From: Kineosporiaceae bacterium
GTDB lineage: Bacteria; Actinomycetota; Actinomycetes; Actinomycetales; Kineosporiaceae
Assembly: GCA_016713225.1 (NCBI GenBank)
Contig: JADJPO010000002.1
Span: 124,001 to 188,000, forward strand
Direction: 5' to 3'
Length of the DNA stretch: 64,000 nucleotides
The notes below the pieces were generated by a model. The model ran no database searches. It had not been told where the DNA came from and saw only the letters and a program-made list of their open reading frames with translations. Shown here in pieces: positions 54,125-62,674 of this stretch. Made by a program: the position numbers and the translations under genes. Position 1 is the first letter of the stretch. Each line of letters opens with the position of its first letter.

Positions 54125-54891
54125 CGGCACTGGACATCGGCTGGGTGACCGCCTTCATCGACCTGCCGAGCGATCGCCACGCCGCCACGGTGAGGTTCTG
54201 GTCGGCCGCCACCGGGACCACGCTGTCGCCGCCCCGCGGTGCCGACGGGCAGTTCGCCACGCTCGTCCCGGCCGAGGGCACCGGCTACCTGAAGGTGCAG
54301 CGGCTGGAGGAGCCGGCCCGGGTGCACCTGGACCTGTCGGTGGCCGACGTCCGTGGCGCCCGCAAGCAGGCCCTCGACCTCGGGGCCATCGAGGTCGCCG
54401 ACTGCGGTGGTCACGTGATCCTGCGCTCGCCGGGTGGGTTCGTCCTCTGCCTGGTGCCGCACCCGCCCGGGGCGGTGCCGCCGCCGCAGACCTGGCCCGC
54501 CGGGCACCGCAGCCGGCTCGCCCAGGTGTGCCTCGACGTCCCGCCCGCGCTGCTGGACGCCGAGGTCGACTTCGTCGCCCGGCTCACCGGCTGGACGGTC
54601 CAGGCCTTCGCCGCGGTGGACGGCGTGGTCGCGTTTCGGGCGGCCTCGCCGGTCGCATCGGGGCTGCCGTTGCGGGTGATCGCGCAGCGGCTCGGTCCGG
54701 ACGACGCAGGTACCACCACACGCGCCCACCTCGAGTTCTGGTCGGACGACGTGGCCGCGGAGGTGGCCCGGCACCTGGCCCTCGGCGCGCAGTGGGTGTT
54801 CGAGGGCGCGTACTGGGTGGTGCTGCGTGACCCGGCGGGGCTGGACTACTGCGTGATCGGACGGGACCCGATGACCGGTCGGCGGGTCTGA
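54121..54891 (+). CDS. Two-domain VOC (glyoxalase-like) protein
   Basis: A 256-aa protein with two vicinal-oxygen-chelate modules. Module 1 runs from VTAFIDLPSDRHAATVRFWS to the phrase FVLCLVPHP; module 2 starts at AQVCLDVPPALLDAEVDFV and ends with DPAGLDYCVIG. Typical metal ligands appear only partly, so it may be a binding or resistance protein rather than an enzyme. It is translationally coupled to the sugar dehydrogenase. Confidence 0.85.
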   Translation: MTALDIGWVTAFIDLPSDRHAATVRFWSAATGTTLSPPRGADGQFATLVPAEGTGYLKVQRLEEPARVHLDLSVADVRGARKQALDLGAIEVADCGGHVILRSPGGFVLCLVPHPPGAVPPPQTWPAGHRSRLAQVCLDVPPALLDAEVDFVARLTGWTVQAFAAVDGVVAFRAASPVASGLPLRVIAQRLGPDDAGTTTRAHLEFWSDDVAAEVARHLALGAQWVFEGAYWVVLRDPAGLDYCVIGRDPMTGRRV

Positions 54892-54961
54892 GGTTTCACC
54901 GGCAGCGAATCCTCGGGGTTTCTTCATCGAAATCCCGGGGGTCGTCGCCCAGCGTGCAGTC

Positions 54962-56500
54962 ATGACGTGGGGCGAGGAACATCCGAGCGGCGCCGTCCTC
55001 GGTCGGCGCACCGTGCTGGCCGCCGCGGTGGGCGGCGGTGTGGCTCTGCTCGGCGGTTTCGGCGTCCAGCGGCTGCGTGGTGCGGCCTCACACACCACCG
55101 CCCCCGGCGGCCACATCGGCCCGGCGGTGAGCATCGACGCCTCCGCCGCGGCGCGCGTCGAGGCGGCCCGTGCTCGCAGCGGCCGCACCACCGCCGTCGA
55201 CCTGGTGGCCCGCCGCTCCACGGTCGATCTGGGCGGGACGACGGTCGAGGCGCTCACCTATGGCGGTGAGCTGCCCGGCCCGACGGTGCGGCTCCGCGCC
55301 GGCGACCTGGCACGGGTGAGCATCAGCAATCAGTTGGACGGCGAGACCAGCGTGCACTGGCACGGTCTGGCACTGCGACACGACGCCGACGGAGTACCCG
55401 GCGTGACCGGACCGGCGATCGCGGCGGGTTCGCGCACGGAGGTGAGCTTCGTCGTCCCCGACCCGGGCACGTATTGGCTGCACCCGCACACCGGGATGCA
55501 GTTGGACTGGGGCCTGTCGGCCCCGGTGATCATCGACGACCCGCAGGAGCCGGGCCGCTACGACAGCGAACTCGTCGTGATGCTCGACGACTGGACCGTC
55601 GGGCTGGGCAAGACCCCCGAGCAACTCTTCGCCGACCTGACCGCCGATGGGGGCTCCATGAGCGGCATGGGCGGTATGGGTGGCATGGGACACGGTGGGG
55701 GGATGAACGACGCCGGTGACGTCGCTTACCCCGCCTACCTGGCGAACGGCCGGCTGCCGACGGCACCGCGCTCGGTCGCCGCTCGGCCCGGTGACCGGGT
55801 GCGGATCCGGCTGATCAATGCGGCCGCCGACACCACCTTCGACGTCGCTCTCGGGGGACACCGGCTGACCGTGACCCACACCGATGGCTTCCCGGTGATT
55901 CCGGTGACGGTCGACACGCTGCAGATCGCCATGGGCGAGCGTTACGACGTCACCGTCACGCTCGCCGATGGGGTGTTCCCGCTGACCGCGCTTCCCACCG
56001 GTAAGTCCGGGACGGCGGCGCGGGTCCTGATCCGCACGGCGTCCGGCGGTGCTCCGGCGCCCGGATGGCGCCCCGGCGAACTCACCGGCAGGCGCCTGAC
56101 GTTGGGCGATCTGGTCGCCGCAGACGCCGTCCGATGGCCCGACCGCACGCCCGACACGGAACAGGCTGTTGCCCTCGCGGGCACCATGGGTGGCGGATAC
56201 CGCTGGACCATCAACGGGACGACGTATGCCGACGCCGAGCCGCTGACCGTGCGCGAGGGGCAGCTGACCCGGCTGCGGATCACCAACCGCTCGATGATGC
56301 TGCACCCGGTGCACCTGCACGGTCACACCTTCGCCGTTCGCGGGGTGCCGGGCTCACCCCGCAAGGACACCGTCGTCGTGCCGGCCATGGCCGGCCTGGA
56401 CGTCGAGGTGCGCGCGGACAACCCCGGCGCCTGGATGCTGCACTGCCACAACATGTTTCACATGGAGGCAGGCATGATGACCCGCCTCGACTACGCCTGA
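54962..56500 (+). CDS. Multicopper oxidase (Tat-exported)
   Basis: A 512-aa three-domain copper oxidase. The twin-arginine signal (LGRRTVLAAAV) and a hydrophobic run start the protein. All four copper motifs are present: VHWHGLAL, YWLHPHTG, LHPVHLHGHTF and MLHCHNMFHMEAGM. A Met- and Gly-rich loop (GSMSGMGGMGGMGHGGGM) resembles the copper-binding segment of CueO-like cuprous oxidases. The likely role is oxidising Cu(I) or phenolic substrates outside the cell. The ATG at 54962 has CAGCGT 6 nt upstream and no ribosome site, so the transcript may be leaderless. Confidence 0.93.
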   Translation: MTWGEEHPSGAVLGRRTVLAAAVGGGVALLGGFGVQRLRGAASHTTAPGGHIGPAVSIDASAAARVEAARARSGRTTAVDLVARRSTVDLGGTTVEALTYGGELPGPTVRLRAGDLARVSISNQLDGETSVHWHGLALRHDADGVPGVTGPAIAAGSRTEVSFVVPDPGTYWLHPHTGMQLDWGLSAPVIIDDPQEPGRYDSELVVMLDDWTVGLGKTPEQLFADLTADGGSMSGMGGMGGMGHGGGMNDAGDVAYPAYLANGRLPTAPRSVAARPGDRVRIRLINAAADTTFDVALGGHRLTVTHTDGFPVIPVTVDTLQIAMGERYDVTVTLADGVFPLTALPTGKSGTAARVLIRTASGGAPAPGWRPGELTGRRLTLGDLVAADAVRWPDRTPDTEQAVALAGTMGGGYRWTINGTTYADAEPLTVREGQLTRLRITNRSMMLHPVHLHGHTFAVRGVPGSPRKDTVVVPAMAGLDVEVRADNPGAWMLHCHNMFHMEAGMMTRLDYA

Positions 56501-56518
56501 CCGGGCGCTGCGACGAGC

Positions 56519-58921
56519 TCAGCCGGCCGGCGCGGCTGCCGAGGTGGTCGAGTGTCCCGGCCCGTGTGTCCGGGCAGTGGGCAGCCGTAGGGGGTGATCG
56601 GCGGACTGGCCCCCGAGGCCGCCGAAGCCCTCGAGGCCGTGGCTGAGCAGCCGAGCGGACAGCTGGCGGGGCGGCGCGGGGCGCGCCAGCCGGTGCCCCT
56701 GCCCCAGCGTGCAGCCCAGATCCCGCAGGACGTCGAGTTGCTCGCCCCGGTCGATCCCCTCGGCGATCACGTCCAGCCCCAGGTCATCGCCCAGGCTGAT
56801 CACTCCGCCGACCAGCCGGCGCAACCAGGGGTCGGTGTGCAAGGTGGCGATCAGGCACTTGTCGAGCTTGACCGCGTTGAGTGGCAGCCGGTGCAGCAGG
56901 GCCAGCGAGGAGTACCCGGCGCCGAAGTCGTCGAGCCAGACCTGGACGCCGAGACGCTGCAGCGAGGACACCACCCGTGCTGCGGCGTCCAGGTCCTCGA
57001 TCAGTCGGTCCTCGGTGATCTCGAGGATCAACCCACAGGCCGGCAGCTCGGCGCTGTCGAGGGCGGCGTGCACCATGTCGGTGAACGCCGGATCGCCGAT
57101 CAGCGGCGGGGGAACGTTGACGCTCACCCGCATCCTCGGATCCGCCCCGTCGCGGCGCCAGCCGGCCAGCTGGGCAGTGGTCAGTCGCAACATGTGCGCG
57201 GTGAGATCGGGCAACGCCCCGGCTCGGGCCAGGACCGGCAGGAAGATCGCCGGCGCCGCCGCCTCACCCACTCGTTGCCAACGGGCCAGCGCCTCCACCG
57301 CCCGGACCCTCCCGTTGCCGAGCTCGATGACGGGTTGGTAGTGGGCCACGATCCCGCCGTCCGCCAAGGCGTGCAGGAGCGCCGGGCGCAACAGCCAGTC
57401 GTGCTCCTCGGGCAACGTCAGGCCCTCGGAGTAGACCACGGGTCGCCGAAGGTCGGTGCGCTTGGCGGTGTGGAGCGCGACATCCGCCCGGCTCAACACC
57501 TCACCTGCCCCCGGGCGCGGCATCTGGGCGTCGACCACGGCAACACCCACGCCCACGCTCATGCTGACGTCGATGCCGTCAACCTGGAACGGGGCATCGA
57601 TGGCGGCCCTCAGGGCCTCGGCCAGGGTGCCGGCTCGGGCGGCGGCATCCTTCGGGTGCAGTCGTTCGACCAGGACGGCGAACTCGTCGCCCCCCAGCCG
57701 GGCCATGCTGGCCGCCGCCGGCAGCCGGCGTTCGAGCCGGTGGCCCGCCTCGGCCAGCAACCGGTCGCCCACGGCGTGACCCAGACGGTCGTTGAGGGCG
57801 GTGAAGGAGTCCAGGTCGCACAGCAGCACCGCGATCGAGGACCCGTCGTCCACCTGACGTTGCAGTGCCTCGTGCAGGCGCCTCGTGAACAGGGGGCGGC
57901 GGGCCAGCCCGGTCAGCAGGTCGAAGGTGTCGTGCCGATCCGCCCGGTCGCGGGTGGCGGCGACCTCGGCGATGAGCGAGGCGTTGTCCCGCAGGGCCAG
58001 CAGGTGGCGCACCAGGGCCAACCCGATGGCGATCAACAGGATCACCAGGGTGGCCGGCGCCGGGCTGTCACCGCGGCGCCAGTACAGACCGACCAGTGCC
58101 AGGGCAGCCGTCGGGACGAGGAACGGCCAGGAGCTGGGGGCGCTGGGTTCGGCCGCGCCGATCCGGTGCCGGTGCAGTGCCGCCAGCCCCAGCATGGCGA
58201 ACCCGCCGGCCTGCGGTAGCCCGAGGACCAGCAGCGCGGCCCCGAGCCGGTCGTCGAGTTGGCGGGCGAGCAGTTCGGCCAGGGCGAAGGACGCCACCAG
58301 TGTGCTGGCCCAGCGCGGGGAGACCTGGCGGCCCACCCGGGTGCCGACCAGAGCCAGGCTGGCCAAGGTGACAGCGACGCCGAGGTGGCCTGCGCCGAAC
58401 GGGTGAACGGCGGAACCACCGGTGCTCTGCACCCCGACCAGGCACAACGCCGTCGTGCCCACGGCGAGCAGCGCGCCGTCCAGCACCTCGCGGCTGCCGC
58501 CGCCACCGGGCCGGCCCGGCAGCAACCCGGTCGCCGTCGCCGCAGCGAAGACCGTGAAGAGTGTCGCGACGTCGACGGGTTCCGAGCCGCTACCCGTGCC
58601 GGCGAGCACCGCCACGACATGCCCGACAGCGGTGCAGCCGGCGGCGATCGCCGCCCAGGTCCAGCCGCGCCGGGTGTCGGCGTCGTGGCGGACGGCAGCC
58701 CGGGCACAGAGTGCGCTGGCGACCAGTCCCGCCGCGGCGGGCAGCAGGAGCTCGGTGAGCCGGGCCGTCGAGGCGGAGAAGATCGGGCTGGGGGACGCGG
58801 CCTGGGCGATCAGCAGCAGAACGGTGATGATCCAGATGGGCCACAGCAGCAGGCGCAGCGCGTCACGGCAGCACACGGATCGGCGCCGGCGCATGGCGAG
58901 GCCCGGGTCTCCCGTCGACAT
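56519..58921 (-). CDS. Membrane GGDEF-EAL protein
   Basis: An 800-aa c-di-GMP enzyme. The N-terminal about 320 residues make about nine membrane helices. GGDEF follows (RLGGDEFAVL intact, but the RxxD inhibition site reads PAAA). The EAL domain keeps its catalytic residues: EAL in AVEALARWQ, Asn in VSVNVPP, Glu in EITED, DDFGAGYSSL, the Lys of KLDK and AEGIDRGEQ (Asp in place of the usual second Glu). Both synthesis and breakdown are possible. The ATG at 58921 has AGGAAGG 6 nt upstream. It converges with the multicopper oxidase gene. Confidence 0.93.
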   Translation of the reverse strand: MSTGDPGLAMRRRRSVCCRDALRLLLWPIWIITVLLLIAQAASPSPIFSASTARLTELLLPAAAGLVASALCARAAVRHDADTRRGWTWAAIAAGCTAVGHVVAVLAGTGSGSEPVDVATLFTVFAAATATGLLPGRPGGGGSREVLDGALLAVGTTALCLVGVQSTGGSAVHPFGAGHLGVAVTLASLALVGTRVGRQVSPRWASTLVASFALAELLARQLDDRLGAALLVLGLPQAGGFAMLGLAALHRHRIGAAEPSAPSSWPFLVPTAALALVGLYWRRGDSPAPATLVILLIAIGLALVRHLLALRDNASLIAEVAATRDRADRHDTFDLLTGLARRPLFTRRLHEALQRQVDDGSSIAVLLCDLDSFTALNDRLGHAVGDRLLAEAGHRLERRLPAAASMARLGGDEFAVLVERLHPKDAAARAGTLAEALRAAIDAPFQVDGIDVSMSVGVGVAVVDAQMPRPGAGEVLSRADVALHTAKRTDLRRPVVYSEGLTLPEEHDWLLRPALLHALADGGIVAHYQPVIELGNGRVRAVEALARWQRVGEAAAPAIFLPVLARAGALPDLTAHMLRLTTAQLAGWRRDGADPRMRVSVNVPPPLIGDPAFTDMVHAALDSAELPACGLILEITEDRLIEDLDAAARVVSSLQRLGVQVWLDDFGAGYSSLALLHRLPLNAVKLDKCLIATLHTDPWLRRLVGGVISLGDDLGLDVIAEGIDRGEQLDVLRDLGCTLGQGHRLARPAPPRQLSARLLSHGLEGFGGLGGQSADHPLRLPTARTHGPGHSTTSAAAPAG

Positions 58922-59120
58922 GGCGAGCCTTCCTGCTCGGCGAAGGGACGGTTGGATCTGGGCCAGATCGGACGATACGCCGGATGGGTACTGGTTGTCA
59001 CAGGCGCGCCGAACATGATCACTCTTTGTCATGCCTTGGCAGCCAAGCGTCGCTGAACTGCCCTCACGCCCTCCACGGAATCTCCACACGGCCTCCAGCC
59101 CGTCCCCAGAGCCCGGCCGC

Positions 59121-59126
59121 TAGCGT
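59121..59126 (+). promoter_or_regulatory. Leaderless -10 hexamer (TAGCGT)
   Basis: TAGCGT lies 7 nt before the GTG at 59134, which supports that start for the response regulator. Confidence 0.5.
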
Positions 59127-59133
59127 CGTGATC

Positions 59134-59898
59134 GTGACCACGCTGACCACTCCACCCGGGGCCGAGCGGCGGCCGCGTCGGCTGCTCGTCGTCGAGGACG
59201 ATCGGGCGATCGCGGACGCCGTGGTGCGCCGGTTGCGCGGATCGGGCTACGAGGTCGATCTGGCCCACGACGGCCCCGCTGCCGTGACCGCGGCGAGGAC
59301 CACGGTCTACGACGCGATCGTGCTCGATGTGATGCTGCCCGGCCTGAACGGACTCGAGGTCTGCCGGCAGGTCCAGGCCACGCGGCCGGTGCCGGTGCTC
59401 ATGCTCACCGCCCGTGACGAGGAGGCCGATCGGCTCGTGGGGTTGGCCGTCGGGGCCGACGACTACCTGACCAAGCCGTTCAGCCCGCGCGAACTCGTGG
59501 CCCGGATCGCGGCGTTGCTGCGACGGGTCGACCGGGCCGCGGTGCTGGCTGCTGCCGTGCCGCACTCGCCGGACTCGCCGGATGCGGTGGTGACCGTCGG
59601 CGCCGTCCAGCTCGACCGCGGCACGCGCAGGGTCAGCGTCGACGGCACCGCCGTGCACCTGACGCGCACCGAGTTCGACCTGCTCGAGGCGCTGGCTCGC
59701 CGGGCCGGCCGGGTCGCCGAGCGGGACAGCCTGCTGGCCGAGATCTGGGACTGGGATCCGCGGGCGGCGGCCCACGCCGTCCGGGCCGGTGCCGCCCGCA
59801 CCATGGACAGCCACGTCAAGGCGCTGCGCCGCAAGATCGGCGCCGAGCGGATCCGCACGGTGCACGGAGTCGGTTACGCCCTGGAGGACCTGCCGTGA
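59134..59898 (+). CDS. OmpR/PhoB-type response regulator
   Basis: A 254-aa regulator. The receiver domain begins RRLLVVEDDRAIADAV, with the phospho-acceptor Asp in AIVLDVMLPGLNG, Thr in MLTARDEE and Lys in YLTKPFSPREL. The DNA-binding winged helix follows (LTRTEFDLLEALARRAGRV, then SHVKALRRKIG and IRTVHGVGYAL). It overlaps the sensor kinase by 4 bases. The GTG at 59134 is chosen for the TAGCGT hexamer 7 nt upstream; GTG 59128 is also in frame. Confidence 0.94.
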   Translation: MTTLTTPPGAERRPRRLLVVEDDRAIADAVVRRLRGSGYEVDLAHDGPAAVTAARTTVYDAIVLDVMLPGLNGLEVCRQVQATRPVPVLMLTARDEEADRLVGLAVGADDYLTKPFSPRELVARIAALLRRVDRAAVLAAAVPHSPDSPDAVVTVGAVQLDRGTRRVSVDGTAVHLTRTEFDLLEALARRAGRVAERDSLLAEIWDWDPRAAAHAVRAGAARTMDSHVKALRRKIGAERIRTVHGVGYALEDLP

Positions 59899-60959
59899 GG
59901 CCGGTGCTCCCCGAGGGGTTGCGCCCGCTCGACCCGGTGCGCTCGATCAAAGCCAAACTGGGCCTGCTGGTCTTCGCCAGCATCACGGCCTCGGCCCTGT
60001 TGATCTACTTCTGCCTGGTCGTCTTCGGCTGGCGGGCGCGTTACGGACTGACGGTCTCGGTGCTGGTGGGCCTCGCTGTCACCCAGTTCCTCGCCCACGG
60101 GATGACCAGCCCGCTGCGGCAGATGACGGCGGCCGCCCGGCAGATGGCGGTCGGCCGTCCACCCGGCCCGGTGAGCACCACCAGTCGGGACGAGGTCGGC
60201 GACCTGGCCCGGGCGTTCACCGCCATGGCCGGCGATCTGGCCTCGGCCGATGCCCAGCGCCGTGACCTGATGGCCAACGTGGCCCACGAGCTGCGCACCC
60301 CGCTGGCCGCGGTCCGGGCACAGCTCGAGAATCTGGTGGACGGCGTGCGTCCGGCCGACGAGGCCGCCCTCGGTGAGGTGCTCGACCAGGTCGAGAACCT
60401 GTCCGGGCTGCTCGACGACCTGCTGGGGCTGGCCCGGGCCGAGGCCGGGGTGACGCCGTTGGCGCGACGCCTGGTGGTGTTGCGTGAGGTGGTGGACGCG
60501 GTGGTGGCCGATGTCGGGGCGGTGCGTCCCGACGTCCGGATCGTGGTCGAGATGTCCGAGTCGCTGGCGGTGGAGGTGGACCCGTCCCGGATGCGACAGG
60601 TGATCACCAACCTGGTCGACAACGCCACCCGCCATGCCGGCGACCACGGCACGGTGCTGGTCCGCGCCGAGCTGGACCAGGCCGGCGCCCTGCTGCTCGA
60701 GGTGGTGGACGACGGCCCGGGGATCGCCGAGCAGGACCGGACCCAGGTCTTCGAGCGGTTCCGGCGGGGCGCGGTGCCGGCAGCTGCCGAATCGGTGGGA
60801 GGTTCCGGTCACCAGACCGCAACCCCAACGGGCGGAACAGGTCTCGGTCTGGCGATCGCCCGTTGGGCCGTGGAGCTGCACGGTGGCCGGATCGAGGTGG
60901 CGCCGTCGGAGGCCGGCTGCCACATCCGCGTCGCGGTGCCGGACGCCGCCCCCGGCTAG
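59895..60959 (+). CDS. Sensor histidine kinase with minimal external loop
   Basis: A 354-aa kinase paired with the upstream regulator. Two membrane helices (about residues 22-45 and 52-68) are separated by only a few residues (GWRARYG), so no extracytoplasmic sensor domain exists. HAMP, the phospho-His box (NVAHELRTPLAAVRAQL), N-box (VITNLVDNATRHAG), G1 (VVDDGPGIAEQD) and G2 (GGTGLGLAIARW) follow. Such intramembrane-sensing kinases usually detect membrane stress or take a signal from another membrane protein; the DUF4153-like gene 118 bp downstream is a possible partner. Confidence 0.92.
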   Translation: MRPVLPEGLRPLDPVRSIKAKLGLLVFASITASALLIYFCLVVFGWRARYGLTVSVLVGLAVTQFLAHGMTSPLRQMTAAARQMAVGRPPGPVSTTSRDEVGDLARAFTAMAGDLASADAQRRDLMANVAHELRTPLAAVRAQLENLVDGVRPADEAALGEVLDQVENLSGLLDDLLGLARAEAGVTPLARRLVVLREVVDAVVADVGAVRPDVRIVVEMSESLAVEVDPSRMRQVITNLVDNATRHAGDHGTVLVRAELDQAGALLLEVVDDGPGIAEQDRTQVFERFRRGAVPAAAESVGGSGHQTATPTGGTGLGLAIARWAVELHGGRIEVAPSEAGCHIRVAVPDAAPG

Positions 60960-61076
60960 GGCGGTCTGTCTCGGGTCTGCCTGACCCGTCTCGTTCACCC
61001 GTCTCGTTCATCACGTCGTCCTCTCTGCGCGGCACAGACCGTGTCGCGTCATCCGCCATGACCTCGGGGAGTTGTC

Positions 61077-62654
61077 ATGTCTGGTTCCGCCGGTGTCCCG
61101 CCGGTCCGTTCGTCGGTTGCTCTTCCGCCGCCGCTGCCGACCCCGCCGTGGGGGGCGCCTTCGCCCCCGGTGTCGCGGCCATGGCTCGAACGGTTGCGGG
61201 TCGATGCCGCGCCGCCGCCCAGGGCCACGGTGCTCTACCTGGCCGGTCTGGCGCTGGTGGTGGGCCTGACCGCCGCCGCTCCCCCCGGAGCCCACTGGCC
61301 GGTGATCGCGGGCGTGATCGCCGCCATCGTCGCCTCGGTGCCCGCACCGGCAACCACTCCGGCCACCGCGCCGAGACCGGGCGCCGGTCCGATGGGCCGA
61401 GGCGACCGCGCGGTGCTGGCACTGGCGCTGGCCCTGATCGCCGTGGCGGCGGTGCGGACCAACCCCGTGATGGTGACCCTGTGCCTGATCGCCGGCGTGG
61501 GTCTGGCCACCGCCGCCGTCCTCCGGCCGCGCAGTTGGCCGGCCTGGGGTGCCGTGCCCCTCGTGCTGGCCCGCAGCGCGGTGCGGTCGGTGGTGTGGTA
61601 CGCCGTCCCAGCGCGATCCACGGCGCGGGACCGGGCACGCCTGGCCTCCTGGATGCGCGGTCTGGTGATCGGGCTCGGCGTCACCACGGCGGTGCTGGTG
61701 CTGCTCAGCTCGGCCGATGCAGCGTTCGGCTCGCTGGTGCAGCACCTGCTGCCGCGCGCGGATCCGCGGCCCGGGGTGCGGCTGCCGGTCGTGGTGGCGG
61801 TGACCCTGTTCGCTGCGGCCCTCACCATGGCGCGGGTCGTGCCGACCGGCTGGTCGTGGCCGGCCACGGCCAGGCCGCGGCGCCGTCCGGCCGTGGAATG
61901 GGCCGTGCCGTTGGCGCTGCTCGACGCGGTGCTGTTGGCCTTCGCGGCGGTGCAGGCCCTGGTGGTGGCCGGCGCGTTCCCGCAGGGGATCATCGCGGAC
62001 GGCGCCACCCCCGCCGAGCGGGCGCGGCACGGCTTCTGGCAGCTGGTCGTGGTGACCGTGCTGGTCGCCGCCACCCTGGTCTGGACGGCACGGTGCGCCG
62101 ACCCGGCCAACGGCCGCCACCGGCTCGCCCTCACCGGGCTCGGCGGCGCGGCTCTGGCGGGCACCGGGGTGCTCGTGGCCAGTGCACTGGCGCGGATGTG
62201 GGCCTACCAGCAGGCCTTCGGGTGGACCGTGCTGCGGCTGCAGGTCGGCGCGTTCGAGCTCTGGTTGGCGGTGGCCCTGGTGCTGGCGGCGTGGGCCTGG
62301 GTGCGCGGTCGGGTGGCGGGGGTGCCGCGACTGCTCGTGGCGTGGGCCGGCGTGGCGTTGCTGGTGTTGGCGCTCGCCGGCCCCGATGCCCTGGTGGCTC
62401 GGTGGAACGTGGCCCGGTTCGAGCGCACCGGTCGGTTCGACGTCTGCTACGCCGCCACGCTGTCGGCCGATGCCTGGCCCGCCCTGAACCGGCTGCCGGA
62501 GCCGCTGCGATCCGAGGCGATCGGCTCGGCCCGGCATCCGGCGCCCTGGTACGCGATCAACCTCTCGCGCCGGCGAGCGGCAGAGGTGGCTCCGGCCGTG
62601 GCCGGGACGGCGTCCCCGCCGGCGCGCTGCGGGGAGAGGGACCCACTGGGGTGA
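61077..62654 (+). CDS. DUF4153-type polytopic membrane protein
   Basis: A 525-aa membrane protein with a Pro-rich cytoplasmic start and about twelve helices, then a soluble tail. The parts VLLSSADAAFGSLV and RMWAYQQAFGWTVLRLQVGAF are typical of DUF4153/DUF4173 proteins, which are often encoded next to two-component systems. The function is unknown. The ATG at 61077 has GGGGAG 5 nt upstream. The C-terminal part (LPEPLRSEAIGSARHPAPW) is soluble. Confidence 0.85.
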   Translation: MSGSAGVPPVRSSVALPPPLPTPPWGAPSPPVSRPWLERLRVDAAPPPRATVLYLAGLALVVGLTAAAPPGAHWPVIAGVIAAIVASVPAPATTPATAPRPGAGPMGRGDRAVLALALALIAVAAVRTNPVMVTLCLIAGVGLATAAVLRPRSWPAWGAVPLVLARSAVRSVVWYAVPARSTARDRARLASWMRGLVIGLGVTTAVLVLLSSADAAFGSLVQHLLPRADPRPGVRLPVVVAVTLFAAALTMARVVPTGWSWPATARPRRRPAVEWAVPLALLDAVLLAFAAVQALVVAGAFPQGIIADGATPAERARHGFWQLVVVTVLVAATLVWTARCADPANGRHRLALTGLGGAALAGTGVLVASALARMWAYQQAFGWTVLRLQVGAFELWLAVALVLAAWAWVRGRVAGVPRLLVAWAGVALLVLALAGPDALVARWNVARFERTGRFDVCYAATLSADAWPALNRLPEPLRSEAIGSARHPAPWYAINLSRRRAAEVAPAVAGTASPPARCGERDPLG

Positions 62655-62674
62655 AGCCGGAACCGCTGTGGTGA

